Positions 35,191 through 47,097 of a stretch of DNA of 64,000 nt are shown piece by piece; positions within the stretch are counted from its first letter, which is position 1, and each line of letters opens with the position of its first letter. The stretch spans positions 416,652,283-416,716,282 of the forward strand of contig NC_085140.1 of assembly GCF_024139115.2 (NCBI RefSeq), written 5' to 3'. The stretch comes from Armigeres subalbatus (taxonomy: Eukaryota; Arthropoda; Insecta; Diptera; Culicidae). Under the pieces are notes generated by a model. That model had not been told where the DNA came from. It saw nothing but the letters and a program-made list of their open reading frames with translations, and searched no databases. The translations under genes were made by a program, and so were the position numbers.

Positions 35191-35364
35191 TTCTTCTTCT
35201 TCTTATTGACATTACATCCCCACACTGGGACAGAGCCGCCTCGCAGCTTAGTGTTCATTAAGCACTTCCACAGTTGTTAACTGCGATGTTTCTAAGCCAG
35301 GTTACCATTTTTGCATTCGTATATCATGAGGCTAACACGATGATACTTTTATGCCCAGGGAAGT
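35191..35364 (-). mobile_element. SINE fragment (3' half)
   Basis: TTCTTCTTCTTCTTATTGAC through TTTATGCCCAGGGAAG. The head is replaced by the foldback-family sequence that follows. Confidence 0.75.
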
Positions 35365-35545
35365 GCCCAGGAAAGACTCGACTAAGTCGACTAAGTCGAG
35401 TCAATTACGAGATACTGAAGACGGCCTTATTGTTGTGGTCGAAATACGTATCTGTCAAGATACAATTAAGTGGTGGAATTCAATGGGTTTGTACAAACTC
35501 GTCTTATGACAAGTGAAGACATTCCACTAAAAAGCACTTTCTCAT
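35365..35545 (+). mobile_element. Foldback-family element, one arm
   Basis: ACTCGACTAAGTCGACTAAG...CTCGTCTTATGACAAGTGAA matches one arm of 30745-31034 and continues into ACATTCCACTAAAAAGC, the complement of that element's left end. Confidence 0.65.
35411..35456 (+). ncRNA. Hammerhead-ribozyme-like motif
   Basis: GATA / CTGAAGA / C / GGCC-loop-GGTC / GAAA / TACGTATC / TGTC. Stem I keeps four pairs with one G-T wobble. Confidence 0.35.
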
Positions 35546-35804
35546 GACAAATTTTCGATGAATATGGTAATGGCCAAACACTTACCTGCAAGTAACCCGA
35601 TCGTTTGGATCCACCTCAATACAAAAACTTGGTTCAAATTATCGTTGTCTTGTTAAAGAGAGCATTGCGACAACCAGAGCGTCTTGTTGTGAAACGCCGA
35701 AGAATCACCAAATATTGAGTCTTACTGGATCGCTGGCAGGGCCGGTGATCCAGTTAGATTTTCCTTTCATATTCCTTTGGTACAAGGGATTCAATGGCAA
35801 AAAG

Positions 35805-36165
35805 TCGAAATGACAAAAGGTCGAAAAGACAAAACTTTGAAAGGGACAGAAGGTTGTGAGGACGAAAGAGGCAAAAGGTTGAAAAGGAAGAAAGAAGAAG
35901 GTAGAAGACAGAAGAAAGATAGAAGAAGATAAAAGAATGGAGGAAGAAGAAAGAAGGTTGATGAAAGAAGGAAGAAGAAAGAAATAGATAAGAGCAAGAA
36001 AAAAGGAAGAAAGAACAAGGAATAACAAAGAAGGGATAAAGAAGAAGAAAGATAAAAGAAAGATGAAATAATAAGGCAGAAAAAGAAAAGAAGAAGGAAC
36101 AAGGAAAAAGTAAGAAATGTAAAGAAAGAGAAAGGACAAAAGAAGGAAAGATGGAAGGATGGAGA
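35805..36165. repeat. Polypurine tract (GAAGAAA-type), ~360 bp
   Basis: Almost pure A/G on the plus strand (GAAGAAAGATAGAAGAAGAT...). Phe/Leu/Ser-rich minus-strand reading frames here (LLFFF...) are artefacts of the tract. Confidence 0.8.
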
Positions 36166-36857
36166 TGGATGAAGTCCCTTTTGGCCTTATTTTGACCTTC
36201 TATTTAGATTTTCCGTCCCTTTGACCTTTCCACCTTACTTGTTCCTAAACCGTACAAGGAAGCAAGAGCAGCAGAAAAAAACGAACTAACCTCAGACAAA
36301 AGGAGCAAAACGAAGATAGGCGCAAGTGAGTATGGAGCAGAACGATATGAGTGTGGTGTGGTATAAAACAGCATCAATGATCAAAAACCCAATATGCGGA
36401 CAGATAAAATTAAAGTGGCTGTTAGGCAAGAGGAAAACTCCAAGATTGTTTTAAACGGAGGATGTGAACAGAAAAAAACGTTATGTAGCGTACACACGCT
36501 CAAACACGTTGGATCAATATTGGCACCGTTCCTGCAAAAAAGGTCTCGGTTGCTGCTTTGTTTGATCGTCTGTGAAGTCGTTCGAACAATCATTTGATAG
36601 TTGTTGGAAAACAATCAAAACGGTTTGATTTTGGTTTGACCTGTCGGGGGCGGAGTCAAAGTTCGCCGTACAGGTTTGAGCGTTTGTAGTGAAGTCGCAC
36701 AAACCCCCATATATTGTTGATGGTTGGTGTTCAAGTTCACGCGTCGGTCGTTCGTGTGATATTGTTAGTCGAATAAATTGAATGTTGGTCAAACTGCTTG
36801 ACCATGCGAACGCTGCATTACAGATAATGGGGTGTGGGTGAAGTCGCCTATAGTGGA

Positions 36858-37150
36858 GAGATGAGGTTATAGAAGGCCATCAAGGAGTTGAAAAATAGCA
36901 AGCCAACAACAACCGGGAAGAAGCTCTCCTTAATTCGGCGTACAAAACCATGTCTGAAATTCTGTTCAACAGATTGAAACTGTTTGAAGCAAGAGTCATT
37001 CGTTGGTTAGTACCAAGCCGGTTTTCGTGAGGGCCGATCGACGGATAAATGTTTACCCTGAGCCAAATTATCAAAAAAATCCGTGGATAAAACTTGTAAA
37101 AACACCATATGGTTAATGATTTCATAGCTGCGTACTATTCAGTGAAACGA
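36858..37150 (+). pseudogene. Non-LTR reverse transcriptase fragment, decayed
   Basis: Readable across frames: KAIKELKNSKPTTTGKK (start of the RT fingers), AYKTMSEILFNRLKLFE, then YQAGFREGRSTDKCLP and DFIAAYYSV, the remnant of the catalytic DFKAAYDSV motif A. Stops and shifts throughout. The same general family as 42434-43351 is likely. Confidence 0.6.
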
Positions 37151-37209
37151 CATGAATTACCGGTGACTCTCTACATCGAGATTGGGAGGGATCGAAATGG
37201 GCACTTACT

Positions 37210-37690
37210 AGATTAAAAATCTCATTCGTCGTTTTTAATGGCTCTACATTCCAACTGGAACTTGGCCTGCTTTTCAACTCAGTGTTCTATCAGCATTTCC
37301 TCAGTTATTCATTGAAGGCTTTTCTATGCCCGTTATTGCATGAGTACAGTGACTATAATAACAGTGTCGTCAAGGGTCAGAATTGGAACAGAATCGTCTG
37401 TCAGTTTTATACAAATGCGCGTTCCAAACGAGCAGGAGACCTGTCAAACGTAGCACATGGCGGTACTCTTCTTATAGGACTCTATGCATGAGTATGTATA
37501 TTGTGTGGCAAGTACAATGGATACACTACGTCCAGTGTGTCGAGAATGTTTCCAACCCAAAAACATCCGAAAACCGAGAATCGAACTCGTCATCTCCGGA
37601 TCCTACGCCTTTACACGAAATGCTACTGGAAGAGGAGACATCGAAAATAATCAAAGATGGTCTAGATCTAGTAGCATAGAATTATGAAAA
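37210..37690. repeat. Unclassified dispersed repeat pieces
   Basis: 37210-37345 (TCTACATTCCAACTGGAACT...) and 37480-37620 (GTGGCAAGTACAATGGATAC..., AATCGAACTCGTCATCTCC) read like mosquito dispersed repeats. The second piece has a tRNA-like B-box on the minus strand. Assignment is by general appearance only. Confidence 0.25.
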
Positions 37691-38436
37691 AATCTACCGG
37701 TAGAGTGAATCCTGAACAAAATTCGACCAGAATTTAGAATTAACCGTTTTTGGGGAATCACTTAAACAGGGTTGTTACGACTACGCGGATTTCGCGATTT
37801 TCGCGGATTTCGCGGATTTGGCGCGGATTTACATAGCGATTTTAGGGTTTCGCGCGGATTTGGCGCGGATTTAGTTTTAGGTGGAAATTTAATAAATAAA
37901 ATGCTAAATCTAAGGAAGTTTATTTGAAACTTAGTTTGATGCCTATCTAGATGGGCTTTATTTTCATTAGCAAATGTTGTGGAGAACAAATTTACGTTTC
38001 AAGGTTATTAACATTATTTTATTTGTCCAAGTCCTTATTTAATGGCATGCATTACACTCTCAAGCATTATTTAAACAAATGTTATGAGGAGAGATACGGC
38101 ACTTTTTGTCATTTTTAATCCATTTTAAAACACGACGCACACAAACCATGTCTATTGAAGGACATGAACACCCATTTTCATGTAATTATAAGATATTTGT
38201 CAGTTTCTGATTGGTTGTTTCTTTTACAATGAACCACTCATCATGATATATTATATCATTCTTCAAAAGTCGTCAAGAATTCTTTCATTATATTGGAACA
38301 TTTTATATTTCCTTTATAACATTCATCAAGAACGAATAAGGGTTTATACAATAATTGAAAACATAAACATGTTCTGTGATTTAATGCAGATGCCTCATTT
38401 TAATAAGTTCCTCCGCAGAAAGTCGATCAAAAATTA

Positions 38437-38660
38437 GAAGACGAGTTAAGTATTCTCCATTTAATTCCACAAATTATTTCGATATCTTTGCAGATACGTA
38501 TTTCGACCACAACTGTGTGGTCGTCTTCAGTGTCTCGTACTTGACACTGAAGACGAACACACAGTTGTGGTCGAAATACGTATCTGCAAAGATATCGAAA
38601 TAATTTGTGGAATTAAAAGGAGAATACTTAACTCGTGTTAGACGGTTGAATATATTCCAC
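38437..38660. mobile_element. Diverged palindromic foldback element with two hammerhead-like cores
   Basis: Palindrome centred near 38538; arms carry GATATCTTTGCAGATACG and its complement. Left-arm core on minus (38489-38534) has an extended stem II (GACCACA/TGTGGTC). Right-arm core on plus (38543-38588) has one stem II mismatch. Stem I is weakened to two pairs (GACA against TGCA). Confidence 0.6.
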
Positions 38661-38689
38661 TAAAAAGAGCTTAAAATGATTTTTCCTTC

Positions 38690-39235
38690 CTGAAGAAGTT
38701 TCCACAAGGACCCTATGATGATCCTTGTATAAATTCCTTGCAAATAAATTAGAGCGATGATCACAGAAATTTCTTTAATAAGTGCTCAAAAATAGAACTG
38801 AGAGTTTTTCCGCAGGATGTCGCCAATCAATTTCTGCAAGAATTTTTGAAGCGATTTCCCTAGGAATTCATGAAGGGATTTCTGCAAGTAAGCTCTGAAG
38901 ATTTTCCGCAGGTTATTTGTGGAGAATTTACTTGAACTCACGACAAAATTCCCAAATGAATTACAAAATAAATTCCCTGGGGAATTTTTGTAAGAATGAA
39001 TACTCGGAGGAATTCCCACAGATGATTTGGAGCAACTTCTGCACTTCAGCAGATTCAAGGGCAGTTGGATTTCTGCAAACATTTCCATGTAAATTTCCGG
39101 GAGAATTTCCGGAGGATGACCCGCAGAAATGTCTGGGATGAATCTGCGCACGAAAGATGAATTTCTACAGAAGTTCTCGGAGTTTTTAAATGAAATTCCA
39201 GTAAGAAAGGTCAAAATAATTTCTGCATGAACTTT
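38690..39235. repeat. Degenerate AATTTCTGCAAG/GGAATTCC tandem repeat
   Basis: Irregular words of about 20-30 bp (AATTTCTGCA, GGAATTCCC) like the block at 53640-56170. No gene. Confidence 0.5.
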
Positions 39236-39249
39236 TAGAAAAGCTTGTT

Positions 39250-39538
39250 CTTCTTCTTCTTATTGGCATTACATCCCCACAGTGGGACAGAGCCGCCTCG
39301 CAGCTTAGTGTTCATCAAGCACTTCCACAGTTATTAACTGCGAGGTTTCTAAGCCAGGTTACCATTTTTGCATTCGTATTATCATGAGGCTAACACGATG
39401 ATACTTTTATGCCCAGGGAAGTCGAGACAATTTCCAATCCGAAAATTGCCTAGACAGGCACCGGGAATCGAACCAGCCACCCTCAGCATGGTCTTGCTTT
39501 GTAGCCGCGCATCTTACCGCACGGCTAAGGAGGGCCCC
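39250..39538 (-). mobile_element. tRNA-derived SINE, full length
   Basis: Perfect 10-bp duplications aaagcttgtt (39240-39249 and 39539-39548). Confidence 0.88.
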
Positions 39539-40614
39539 AAAGCTTGTTACAAGAATTGAATGAGAAATACCCGACTAAATTCTGTTGGAGTTTACGCAAA
39601 TTATTCTGTCGTATTTTCAAAGAAATTTTGAATTATTTGTTTCTTGATATGAATTCAAATATTTGTTTTACAGAAGTTTTGTTTAAAAAACGGAGCTTCG
39701 TTGTCTTATTCCTTAATATCTACGCAAGTTTGTCTTGTGATCAATAACTACAACAAAGCTTCATAATTAATTACTTCAAAACAAATTGCGGTTTTAGCAG
39801 ATTTTTTAATATGTGCCACGTTTATCTTAAATCAATTATGATCAAATCTGGCTTTAACATTCATTTGTATATCAACGTACCTTGTGCCGAATTTTATAAA
39901 GTTCTATCAACAAAAAAAACTAACAATAACGGAACAAAACATGCCAAAGCCATAATCTAAACCAAAAAGCGATGCTTATGCAAATAGTTTTGACGTTTAG
40001 TTCTTGTTCCCTTAGATTCAGTACTTCTAGTGGTGAATAAGGCCATTTAGAAGGGTTGTTATACTTACTGCGGTTTTATTAGTCCTATTAGCATTTTGAT
40101 ACAAACATATGTTGCAGTTTAAAATCATATTTGTAATTAGTAATATTGTAAAAAAAGAACTTGAAGAGAAGACGTTCAATAGATTGTTATACAAAAATTG
40201 ACATTTAACGTGTATGCTTAGAATTTGGATCTGGATCGCGCGGATTTGGCGCGGAATGGATTTCATGTCGCGCGGAAATGGCGCGGATTTGAATTTAGTC
40301 GGCGCGGAAAATATTTCAGGATCTCTGTAACAACACTGAAAAAATAATTTTTATTATTTTTTTTCACCCAATTTGTTGATGTTTTTACAGTTTTAAATAT
40401 GATTCATTATCATATTTATCCAAAGACATCATCATCACAGGTTCCAGGTCTTCCAAGAATTTCCTGCAGTCAGACTTCTAAGCGTAAACATCTAATCTGA
40501 TTTTTTGATATGGTACATGCTTCCAGTAAAAATTCCTAGCGAATCATGCATAAATTGAACAACATGTGCTCCATTCCAAGGAATTCAAAAATTCCCAGGA
40601 ATATAGGCCTTAAG

Positions 40615-40766
40615 GTCTGACCAGGTACAGCACAGACTTGGTGATCGTGGGGCGTATTCTAGGAGGTATTCGTATGGAGAGATGCGGCCTCGAACCGTGT
40701 ATTATGAAGTCATTGTGATTCAGTGTTATCTGTTTAGATGTAAGCTAAATAAAAGAATAAAATGAA
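40615..40766 (+). mobile_element. 152-bp LINE 3' tail
   Basis: Ends ...GTTATCTGTTTAGATGTAAG and an AATAAAATGAAAT tail. Duplications ataggcctYaag (40603-40614 and 40767-40778) flank it. The same 3' end occurs on the minus strand near 43630-43720. Confidence 0.6.
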
Positions 40767-40778
40767 ATAGGCCTCAAG

Positions 40779-41260
40779 TTCTATACTCGTAATGAAAGAT
40801 CTATTAGCTCCAAAACGGAAATGGAATAAGCTTTAAGTAATCATTTGAATCAAATGGGATTTGATTGAATTATCTTTAGAAAGATTTAATAGTTATTATA
40901 GTGTATACTCCAGGAAATTTTTAGATGGTCTGAAATAGAACAAGTTTTGAGGGCATATCAAATTTGGTTCTATGGACTATAAAGGGTATGAACCATTTTA
41001 AAAAATGAGATAAAACCCCTTTTGTTACTCGTTTAGACTTTAAGACCTCAACCTCAACTACAGGGAATTCTTGGATGATATGAAACATTTCGCATTTCGC
41101 AATTAGATCTTAGGACGTGTACTCTAGGGAATTCTTGCATGACCTGAAACGCAACATTGATTAAAGGCATATCCAATTTAGTTGTATGGATCAAATGGGC
41201 ATCATTTGACAATGGGCACCACGTGTATAGACCTTAAGATGTATAGACCTTTAGTGCTTT
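40779..41260. repeat. Degenerate ~150-170 bp repeat, locus 1
   Basis: Words such as CTCCAGGAAATTTTTAGATGG, AGGGCATATCAAATTTGGTT and AAATGAGATAAAACCCC recur here two to three times. They recur again at 62270-63090 inside another element. Confidence 0.5.
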
Positions 41261-42289
41261 AGTGCTTGTACTTTATGACACAATTTGCGCCAAATTGTAT
41301 TTAGAGCTGGTAGCAAGTTTCCAAGTTTCAACGAAACTTTTTGGAAAAGTAGACTTTGTCACAGAAAGTCACTTTGCATATTCATTTACTTTTGACTATA
41401 AAGTAGTACCACAAACAGTGTTGGTAAAATCATTCATAAAACTCAATCATTGAGCGCTTCCGCGCGAACTAACTCGTTTGTGATTTTAAAGGAATGCATC
41501 ACGTCTGAGTTTTTCATGCTAAAATGGATCATTTCGCTCATTTTACAAAAAATCATTTCGCTCCAAAAAGTGTTTCAAAAAATTTGGGTGCAATTTATTG
41601 TTTACACACGCAAGAGTATCCATTGTTCTATGTGTTGAACGTTAATTTATTGTTAATTTATAAAGGAGAACAAAAGAAAACGTACGATGATTCAAATGGA
41701 TGATTCAACTCAGTACTACTCAATTTTCTAGGTGCTGAGTTGGGTGCGTTTCAACTCACGTTTGATTTGAATCGTTCGTGAGTTTTGAGATTTTGAGTTT
41801 TTCCCATCACTGACCGTAAAAAGATGTTTGAGTGTAATTGTGGACCCAGCTCAGTAATATGATGGATATTGACGGATTCCTCTATTTCGAGAGCTGGGTT
41901 AGAAGAAATTCCGAAAAAACTTCTATGGTTGATGGAAGAGGCAAGACAACAGCTCGATCCATTTACAACCATGAAGACCCTGTGTTTTCCCACAAGTGAT
42001 GTCTTATTGAAGGTCGAGAGAGTTGGTCCTAATGAAACATCCTCAAACGGAAGTCTACAAATACTCCTAGTAACTGTCATATAACTAGCTGCATAGATCA
42101 GAAGCAGGACCTTTCTTTATGATGGTGACTGATGCGGATTTGTTTGATTTCTGAGTGTAGAACAACAGAGTTTGAAAAATTTGAAGCTCTTTTGCGACAT
42201 TTCTATAATGATCTATCATTTTCATATACCTATGCCCACCTTTTTCAAGTTCTTATACAGAATTGTGAGAAAATCTGAAAATCACTGGT

Positions 42290-42416
42290 TGAGTTGGTTG
42301 GATGTGTACTTCGATAACAGGACTAATTTTGTTGGAGCTCGAAACCAACTCAAACAATTCTTGTTGCAGTCTTGAATCGTCTGGAAACGAATGGAATGTC
42401 TTTCACAATTTCAACG
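42290..42416 (+). pseudogene. Probable BEL/Pao-type integrase remnant
   Basis: 42301-42360 encodes DVYFDNRTNFVGARNQLKQF, close to the BEL/Pao integrase motif with the second catalytic Asp (SDNGTNFVGA). Upstream (41820-42290) may belong to the same element but is not readable. A LINE interrupts it after 42416. Confidence 0.4.
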
Positions 42417-42433
42417 AAGTATATAACGCCAAA

Positions 42434-43351
42434 TATATATAGCGCTCGAGGGAGCGATTAGGAGAGCTGGTGTGCAAAGAAGCTGTACCATTATCACAAA
42501 ATCGCATATGCTCCTGGGATTTGCGGACGATATCGATATTATCGGAATTGATCGCCGTGCCGTGGAAGAGGCTTTTGCGCCTTTTAAGAGGGAGACAGCG
42601 AAGATTGGACTCACGATCAATACCAGCAAAACGAAGTACATGGTCGCTGGCAATCAACGTGGGTTCATTAGTGGTGGTGGTAGCGAAATAGTGCTGGATG
42701 GCGAAAAATTTGAAGTGGTAGAAGAATTTGTGTATCTTGGAACATTAGTGACGTGCGATAATGATGTTACCCGCGAGGTGAAAAGGCGTATTGCAGCTGC
42801 AAATAGGGCTTATTACGGACTTCGTAACCAGCTTAAGTCCCGTAGTCTGCAAACGAAAACAAAACTCGCGCTGTATACTACTCTGATTCTTCCGGTGGCT
42901 TTATACGGCCATGAGACATGGACGTTAAAGGAGGCTGATCGGAGAGCTCTCGGAGTGTTTGAGCGTAAGGTGCTGCGGACAATACTCGGCGGTAAACAGG
43001 AGAACGGCATCTGGCGGCGTCGCATGAATCACGAATTGTACCAGGTGTATAAAGGGCTGGATATTATTAAGCTTATACAACACGGCAGACTACGGTGGGC
43101 TGGTCACGTTGTTCGTATGCCGGAAGAACGTCAAGCGAAGATAATATTTAGTAGAGAACCCGGAAGAGGCCGCAGGCTTCGTGGAAGGCCGCGTACACGA
43201 TGGCTTTTTGCAGTTGAAGAGGACCTGAGGGCGCTCAATGTTCAGGGCGACTGGAAGCGATTGGCTCAGGATCGAGTCCAGTGGAGAAGGATACTCCATT
43301 CGGCGTAGGTTCATCGAAGAGCTGTAGCCCATCAAGTATCAAGTATCAAGT
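42434..43351 (+). mobile_element. 5'-truncated non-LTR retrotransposon (RTE-like?)
   Basis: Flanked by perfect 17-bp duplications aagtatataacgccaaa (42417-42433 and 43352-43368). The tail is a short tandem repeat (ATCAAGT)n, not poly(A). Contains the RT C-terminus at 42472-43308. Confidence 0.85.
42472..43308 (+). pseudogene. Non-LTR reverse transcriptase, C-terminal 278 residues, open
   Basis: Begins inside the RT palm at GFADDIDIIG (catalytic FADD, motif C) and runs open to a natural stop. Thumb motif: NTSKTKYMVAG, YLGTLVTCDNDVTREVKRRI. C-terminal domain: LILPVALYGHETWTLKEADR, HGRLRWAGHVVRMPEERQAK, GRRLRGRPRTRW and a tryptophan-containing end WKRLAQDRVQWRRILHSA. The fingers and endonuclease are missing, so it cannot be active. 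The clade is uncertain; the short-repeat tail and compact C-terminus suggest RTE or a relative. The lack of frameshifts implies recent insertion. Confidence 0.8.
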
Positions 43352-43624
43352 AAGTATATAACGCCAAAATCCTGCTGTAACGATAACCTTTGGAAAACCC
43401 ATCATTGTCAAGGAAAAAACATACCTCCATAGCAATTGGGGTGGATTCATTACATTCACTCTGGGCTTGACAGCGTATTTACAGTCGTGACGTGATTCTA
43501 TAGATCACTTCCGAACTGGCGAAGCGCGATGTTGAAACAATTTGCCATTTGCTAATATCGTATTGACCTCCTGAATAAAAACCACGTCATGGGAATCAAT
43601 CATAGAGGTATTTCCTCTTTTCTC

Positions 43625-43898
43625 GTCATTTTTTTAGCTTACATCTAAACAGATAACACTGAATAAACAATTTGACGCCACAATACACGGTTCTAGGCCA
43701 CATCTCCATCCTTGGTTACACCCCACGCTCGGCAAGTGATTCAGCCCACCTCGCTCGCTGCGCTTCATGCCTTCTTGTACCTGCCGTGTCGGAAGCGAAC
43801 ACCATTTTAGCAGGGTTGCTGTCCCGCATTCTTGTAAACTGTCCTGCCCATCGTACCCTTCCAACTTTAGCATCCTTCTGGATACTGGATTCATCGTT
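43625..43898 (-). mobile_element. LINE-related 3' fragment, minus orientation
   Basis: AGCTTACATCTAAACAGATA and CACGGTTCTAGGCC are the complement of the LINE tail at 40615-40766. The rest (CACCTCGCTCGCTGCGC...) is a GC-richer dispersed sequence. Confidence 0.45.
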
Positions 43899-43899
43899 T

Positions 43900-46800
43900 C
43901 TCTTTTCTGTAATTTCAAAATTTCAGGGACAGGGAGTTGTCTACGCGAAAATAATTTCAGAGAGTTAGAATGTATAATATAATGTAACTAAAGTGTTATA
44001 AACAACAGAAACGGATTTTACGAACGTGATTGTGATGAATGATTTGTTGTTATAAACAACTTATTTTGTGGTGCTGCGATAAGGATATGAAACACCAAAC
44101 CCAACCCGGTAAGCCGAAAATTCAGAGTCATTACAACGATAACCACAAAGAAAGCATCAACTAAACTAAATTCAACAAATATTTTATAATCCTGTGAACT
44201 TATTACAGCTCAGCAAAAATTCACAGTTAAGATACCAACTAAGCGCTGGCTCCATTCCCAGATTTGCTCAAACAAAACATAAGAGTGAAAGTTAAATAGT
44301 TTTCCAAAAAAAATTGCTCAACTACAAGATTAATTTTGACTAATAGTTTTGGATGGATGTCTTATTGGAAAGCACAACTTTATTCTCATGACCAGGGATA
44401 GTGCTATCCTTATTATTGTGCAAGTTAATAATGAAAATCGATTAGGGCGCTTAAATGGCATTTACGAACGGCATATGAAATGAAATTCTCACATTTTTAG
44501 TATGCTAGAGACAAAACGGTAAATTTTTCGATGGATACAACAAATGTAAAAACTGAGATTGAATGAAATGTATTTGTCTTTATATCTCTATTATTCAACG
44601 TACTTCTATCGATCTTCTCTCAGGTGTTCTTCATCGTTTACTACTTTTCCATGAGTTGGTTGAAATGATTTACATCCATTGCCACCTTTGCCATTATCAA
44701 CAGGTCACCATATGACACACACATCCTATCCACACATTCCCACTAAGCTGTTTCGAACGTACAAAAAAGTTAGGAGCAAGCTTTTTCCTCAAACCGTTGG
44801 ATATCTTATATGATGGTTACATGCAACACTCACCTCATTGGATATGTAGCTACCACCGACTGAGGAAAAAAAAAGATTACCACCCCGAGACACATGACAC
44901 AAGCTCAACCCGACCAAGGTTGTCAAAAGCCTTTCAACAGCTTTCAAAAATAAAGAAAGAGCATAAAACATGTTTTGTAATTCTTGTCACGTCTACCCAT
45001 TGAGCACAATCCTAGAATGGGGGTTTCCACTCAAGCTTTGAGCGGTATGAGCTGCACAACACTATTTAGAATGTGTCGCTTGTTATGGTTTTTGAACTAG
45101 TTGGAATGCTCGTATAATTTATGACTGAGCTCAATTCAGATTCGGTTATTTTCTCATCGGTTTACAATCATTTGCTACATCGTTCGAACATATTTAACGC
45201 TCTCATTATTTTTATGTTACCAATTTCCCACGTCGTTCAATAAACCAGCCCATAATCGAATTTCACGTTCGTTCCCTTAGATTTACTCCGTACATCACTA
45301 CGGATGAACCACGGGACCGAACTCTCAGCTGGACATCTCTCGAAGCATAAATTTTAATAGACTGACGTGTGTACAATACATGCTACCCATCGCTTTACAA
45401 TAAACAAACCCAGCAAGGGGCTCGCGTACTCAATCAACTATCGCGTAACATAAATAATGCATTACTGTTTAGCCCTGTGCAGCTAAAGCGCCATGTAAAC
45501 GATTTTTCTTCGCTCCAGCAACTATCTCGGCAGTTCTGGGTATTAAATTTTTCATCGTCGAAAATTTTCCATTTGAGAAATTTATCGCTAGGAAGTTAAT
45601 CCATCGTTTTTTTTAGTGGAATGAATTTCCCTTTTTCTCTCTCGTCATTGTAGGCTTTACTAGTAATCATGCGCAGCGTAGATTGTAGTTTTATAGCCCA
45701 GCTTCAAGGCAAATTGCCAGAAGAAGGGGTGGATGGATTGGAAAAGTTTCACGCCTTTCGCGACCAAACATAAATCTCAGTTTAAAGTTATGTTTTAACG
45801 CCTGCTCGCTTGACAGCGGGCTACACAGAAAGCTTTCCAACGAAAAAACGGGTCAGCAAAGGCATAAACGAGGCAGCGTGAAACCTTCAGATTTGTCATC
45901 GGGGCTTAGTGAGTATGGTTTGGAGGAGTTTTTGCACTGTGAACGAAGATAAGCCCTAACAAGTAATTATGGAATGGAAATGAATCGAATTTTGGAATTG
46001 TGGTCAAAAGTTTAAAACTAGGGTTCGCTTAATTGTCGCTATTTTGCCTTCTCGTCTACTAAGTATACGTAAAGGCGATATGTTGACTCCAAAAACAAGC
46101 TTTTTATAGGAGGCCCGGAGACCAATAGTGTATTTGATAGACATAATACTGCAGACAATGAAATGAACAACACTGAATTAAATTGAATACTACAAAATCC
46201 TCTTCTCGATGTTTTTAGAATTTTTGCGAAGTATTTTACCCAAATTGTTTTGAACTGCCTATAAATCACGAAGCATAGATACATGGAAATGCGTTATAAA
46301 GTCGGACATTCACAGTTCAAGTTCTTATGTAGCTATTAGCTAACGCATTTCTTACTTTTATTTCTATAATATGAGTGAATTTTTACCTTTACGCTAGTTC
46401 CTCACAATCATTGTTGAAAGGTGTACAATAAATGGTCATGTCGCCAATCCGACTAAATCGAATTATTAATGCCCTTTTTTCCGTTTCAAGTAAGCTTCGT
46501 AGACGATTCAATGACATTGGCATACTATCGATTTACCGTACCGCCTCTCCATTTGGGCAGCGTTTTCGTCGAAACGTTCAACCTGTTTGCACCACCAGCT
46601 GTTTCACTATCCCGCGGTATTCCGCTAAATGTATGTTCCATGCGACAGCAGCATAAAGTAAACGTGCTTGTCGTCATCGTCAGTGTGGCGAAATAAAGAT
46701 TGCTCGTTCCGACCGGATAAAATTACCATATAAGTGCATACTTTCAGGTTTTCCCAAAATTGGCGCGTTGTAAACAAGCATTTTTTGAAGGAATATTGAG

Positions 46801-47090
46801 CACGTGCGAGTTTGCTAAGCAAGCAGTTCGACACGTTGATTTGGAAATATCCCACGCTGTCGTTGTGGGACATGTAGAGTGGAGACATTAAAGGGATGAT
46901 GGGCATACAGGATAAAAAGAAATACTAAATCACACAATTTTTGTGTTTCATATAAAAGTACTTTACTCTTTCAGATTGTGCATGTGACCAATATTTTTAC
47001 TGATGTATGAAAAAGAAATTAAATGTTGGTACTTTTTCAATAAACCGCAAAATGAGTTCTAGAAGTTTATGTAGAGTGTAACTCTTTCAA
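43900..47090. other. AT-rich interval with no recognised gene or element
   Basis: Read on both strands. Short frames only (74-94 codons), none with recognisable motifs; no TIRs, long tandem repeats or tRNA-like boxes. Confidence 0.5.
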
Positions 47091-47097
47091 ATGATGG

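Larger units (their letters stand above)
37767..40338. mobile_element. Candidate hAT-type non-autonomous element with GCGCGGATTT subterminal repeats
   Basis: The left end CAGGGTTGTTACGACTACGCGG and the complement of the right end (CAGTGTTGTTACAGAG) share a CAGNGTTGTTAC terminus typical of hAT elements. GCGGATTTGGCGCGGATTT words cluster at both ends (37795-37875 and 40230-40310) and nowhere between. No clear 8-bp target duplication. It contains a foldback element, a degenerate repeat and a SINE, and no transposase. Confidence 0.5.

Noticed and set aside
35705..36139. Hydrophobic Leu/Phe/Ser-rich minus-strand frames resembling membrane proteins
   Set aside because: They come from the A/G-only tract read backwards (TTC/CTT/TCT codons).
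41751..42080. 109-codon minus-strand frame as a gene
   Set aside because: No recognisable motif. The opposite strand lies just upstream of a BEL/Pao-like integrase remnant, so it is more likely a shadow of decayed retroelement sequence.
43090..43335. Minus-strand frames opposite the LINE reverse transcriptase
   Set aside because: Shadows of the plus-strand RT ORF, which carries clear FADD and GRPRTRW motifs.
46432..46696. Overlapping 74-75 codon plus-strand frames
   Set aside because: No motif, no splice context and AT-rich surroundings; two overlapping frames of equal length suggest chance.
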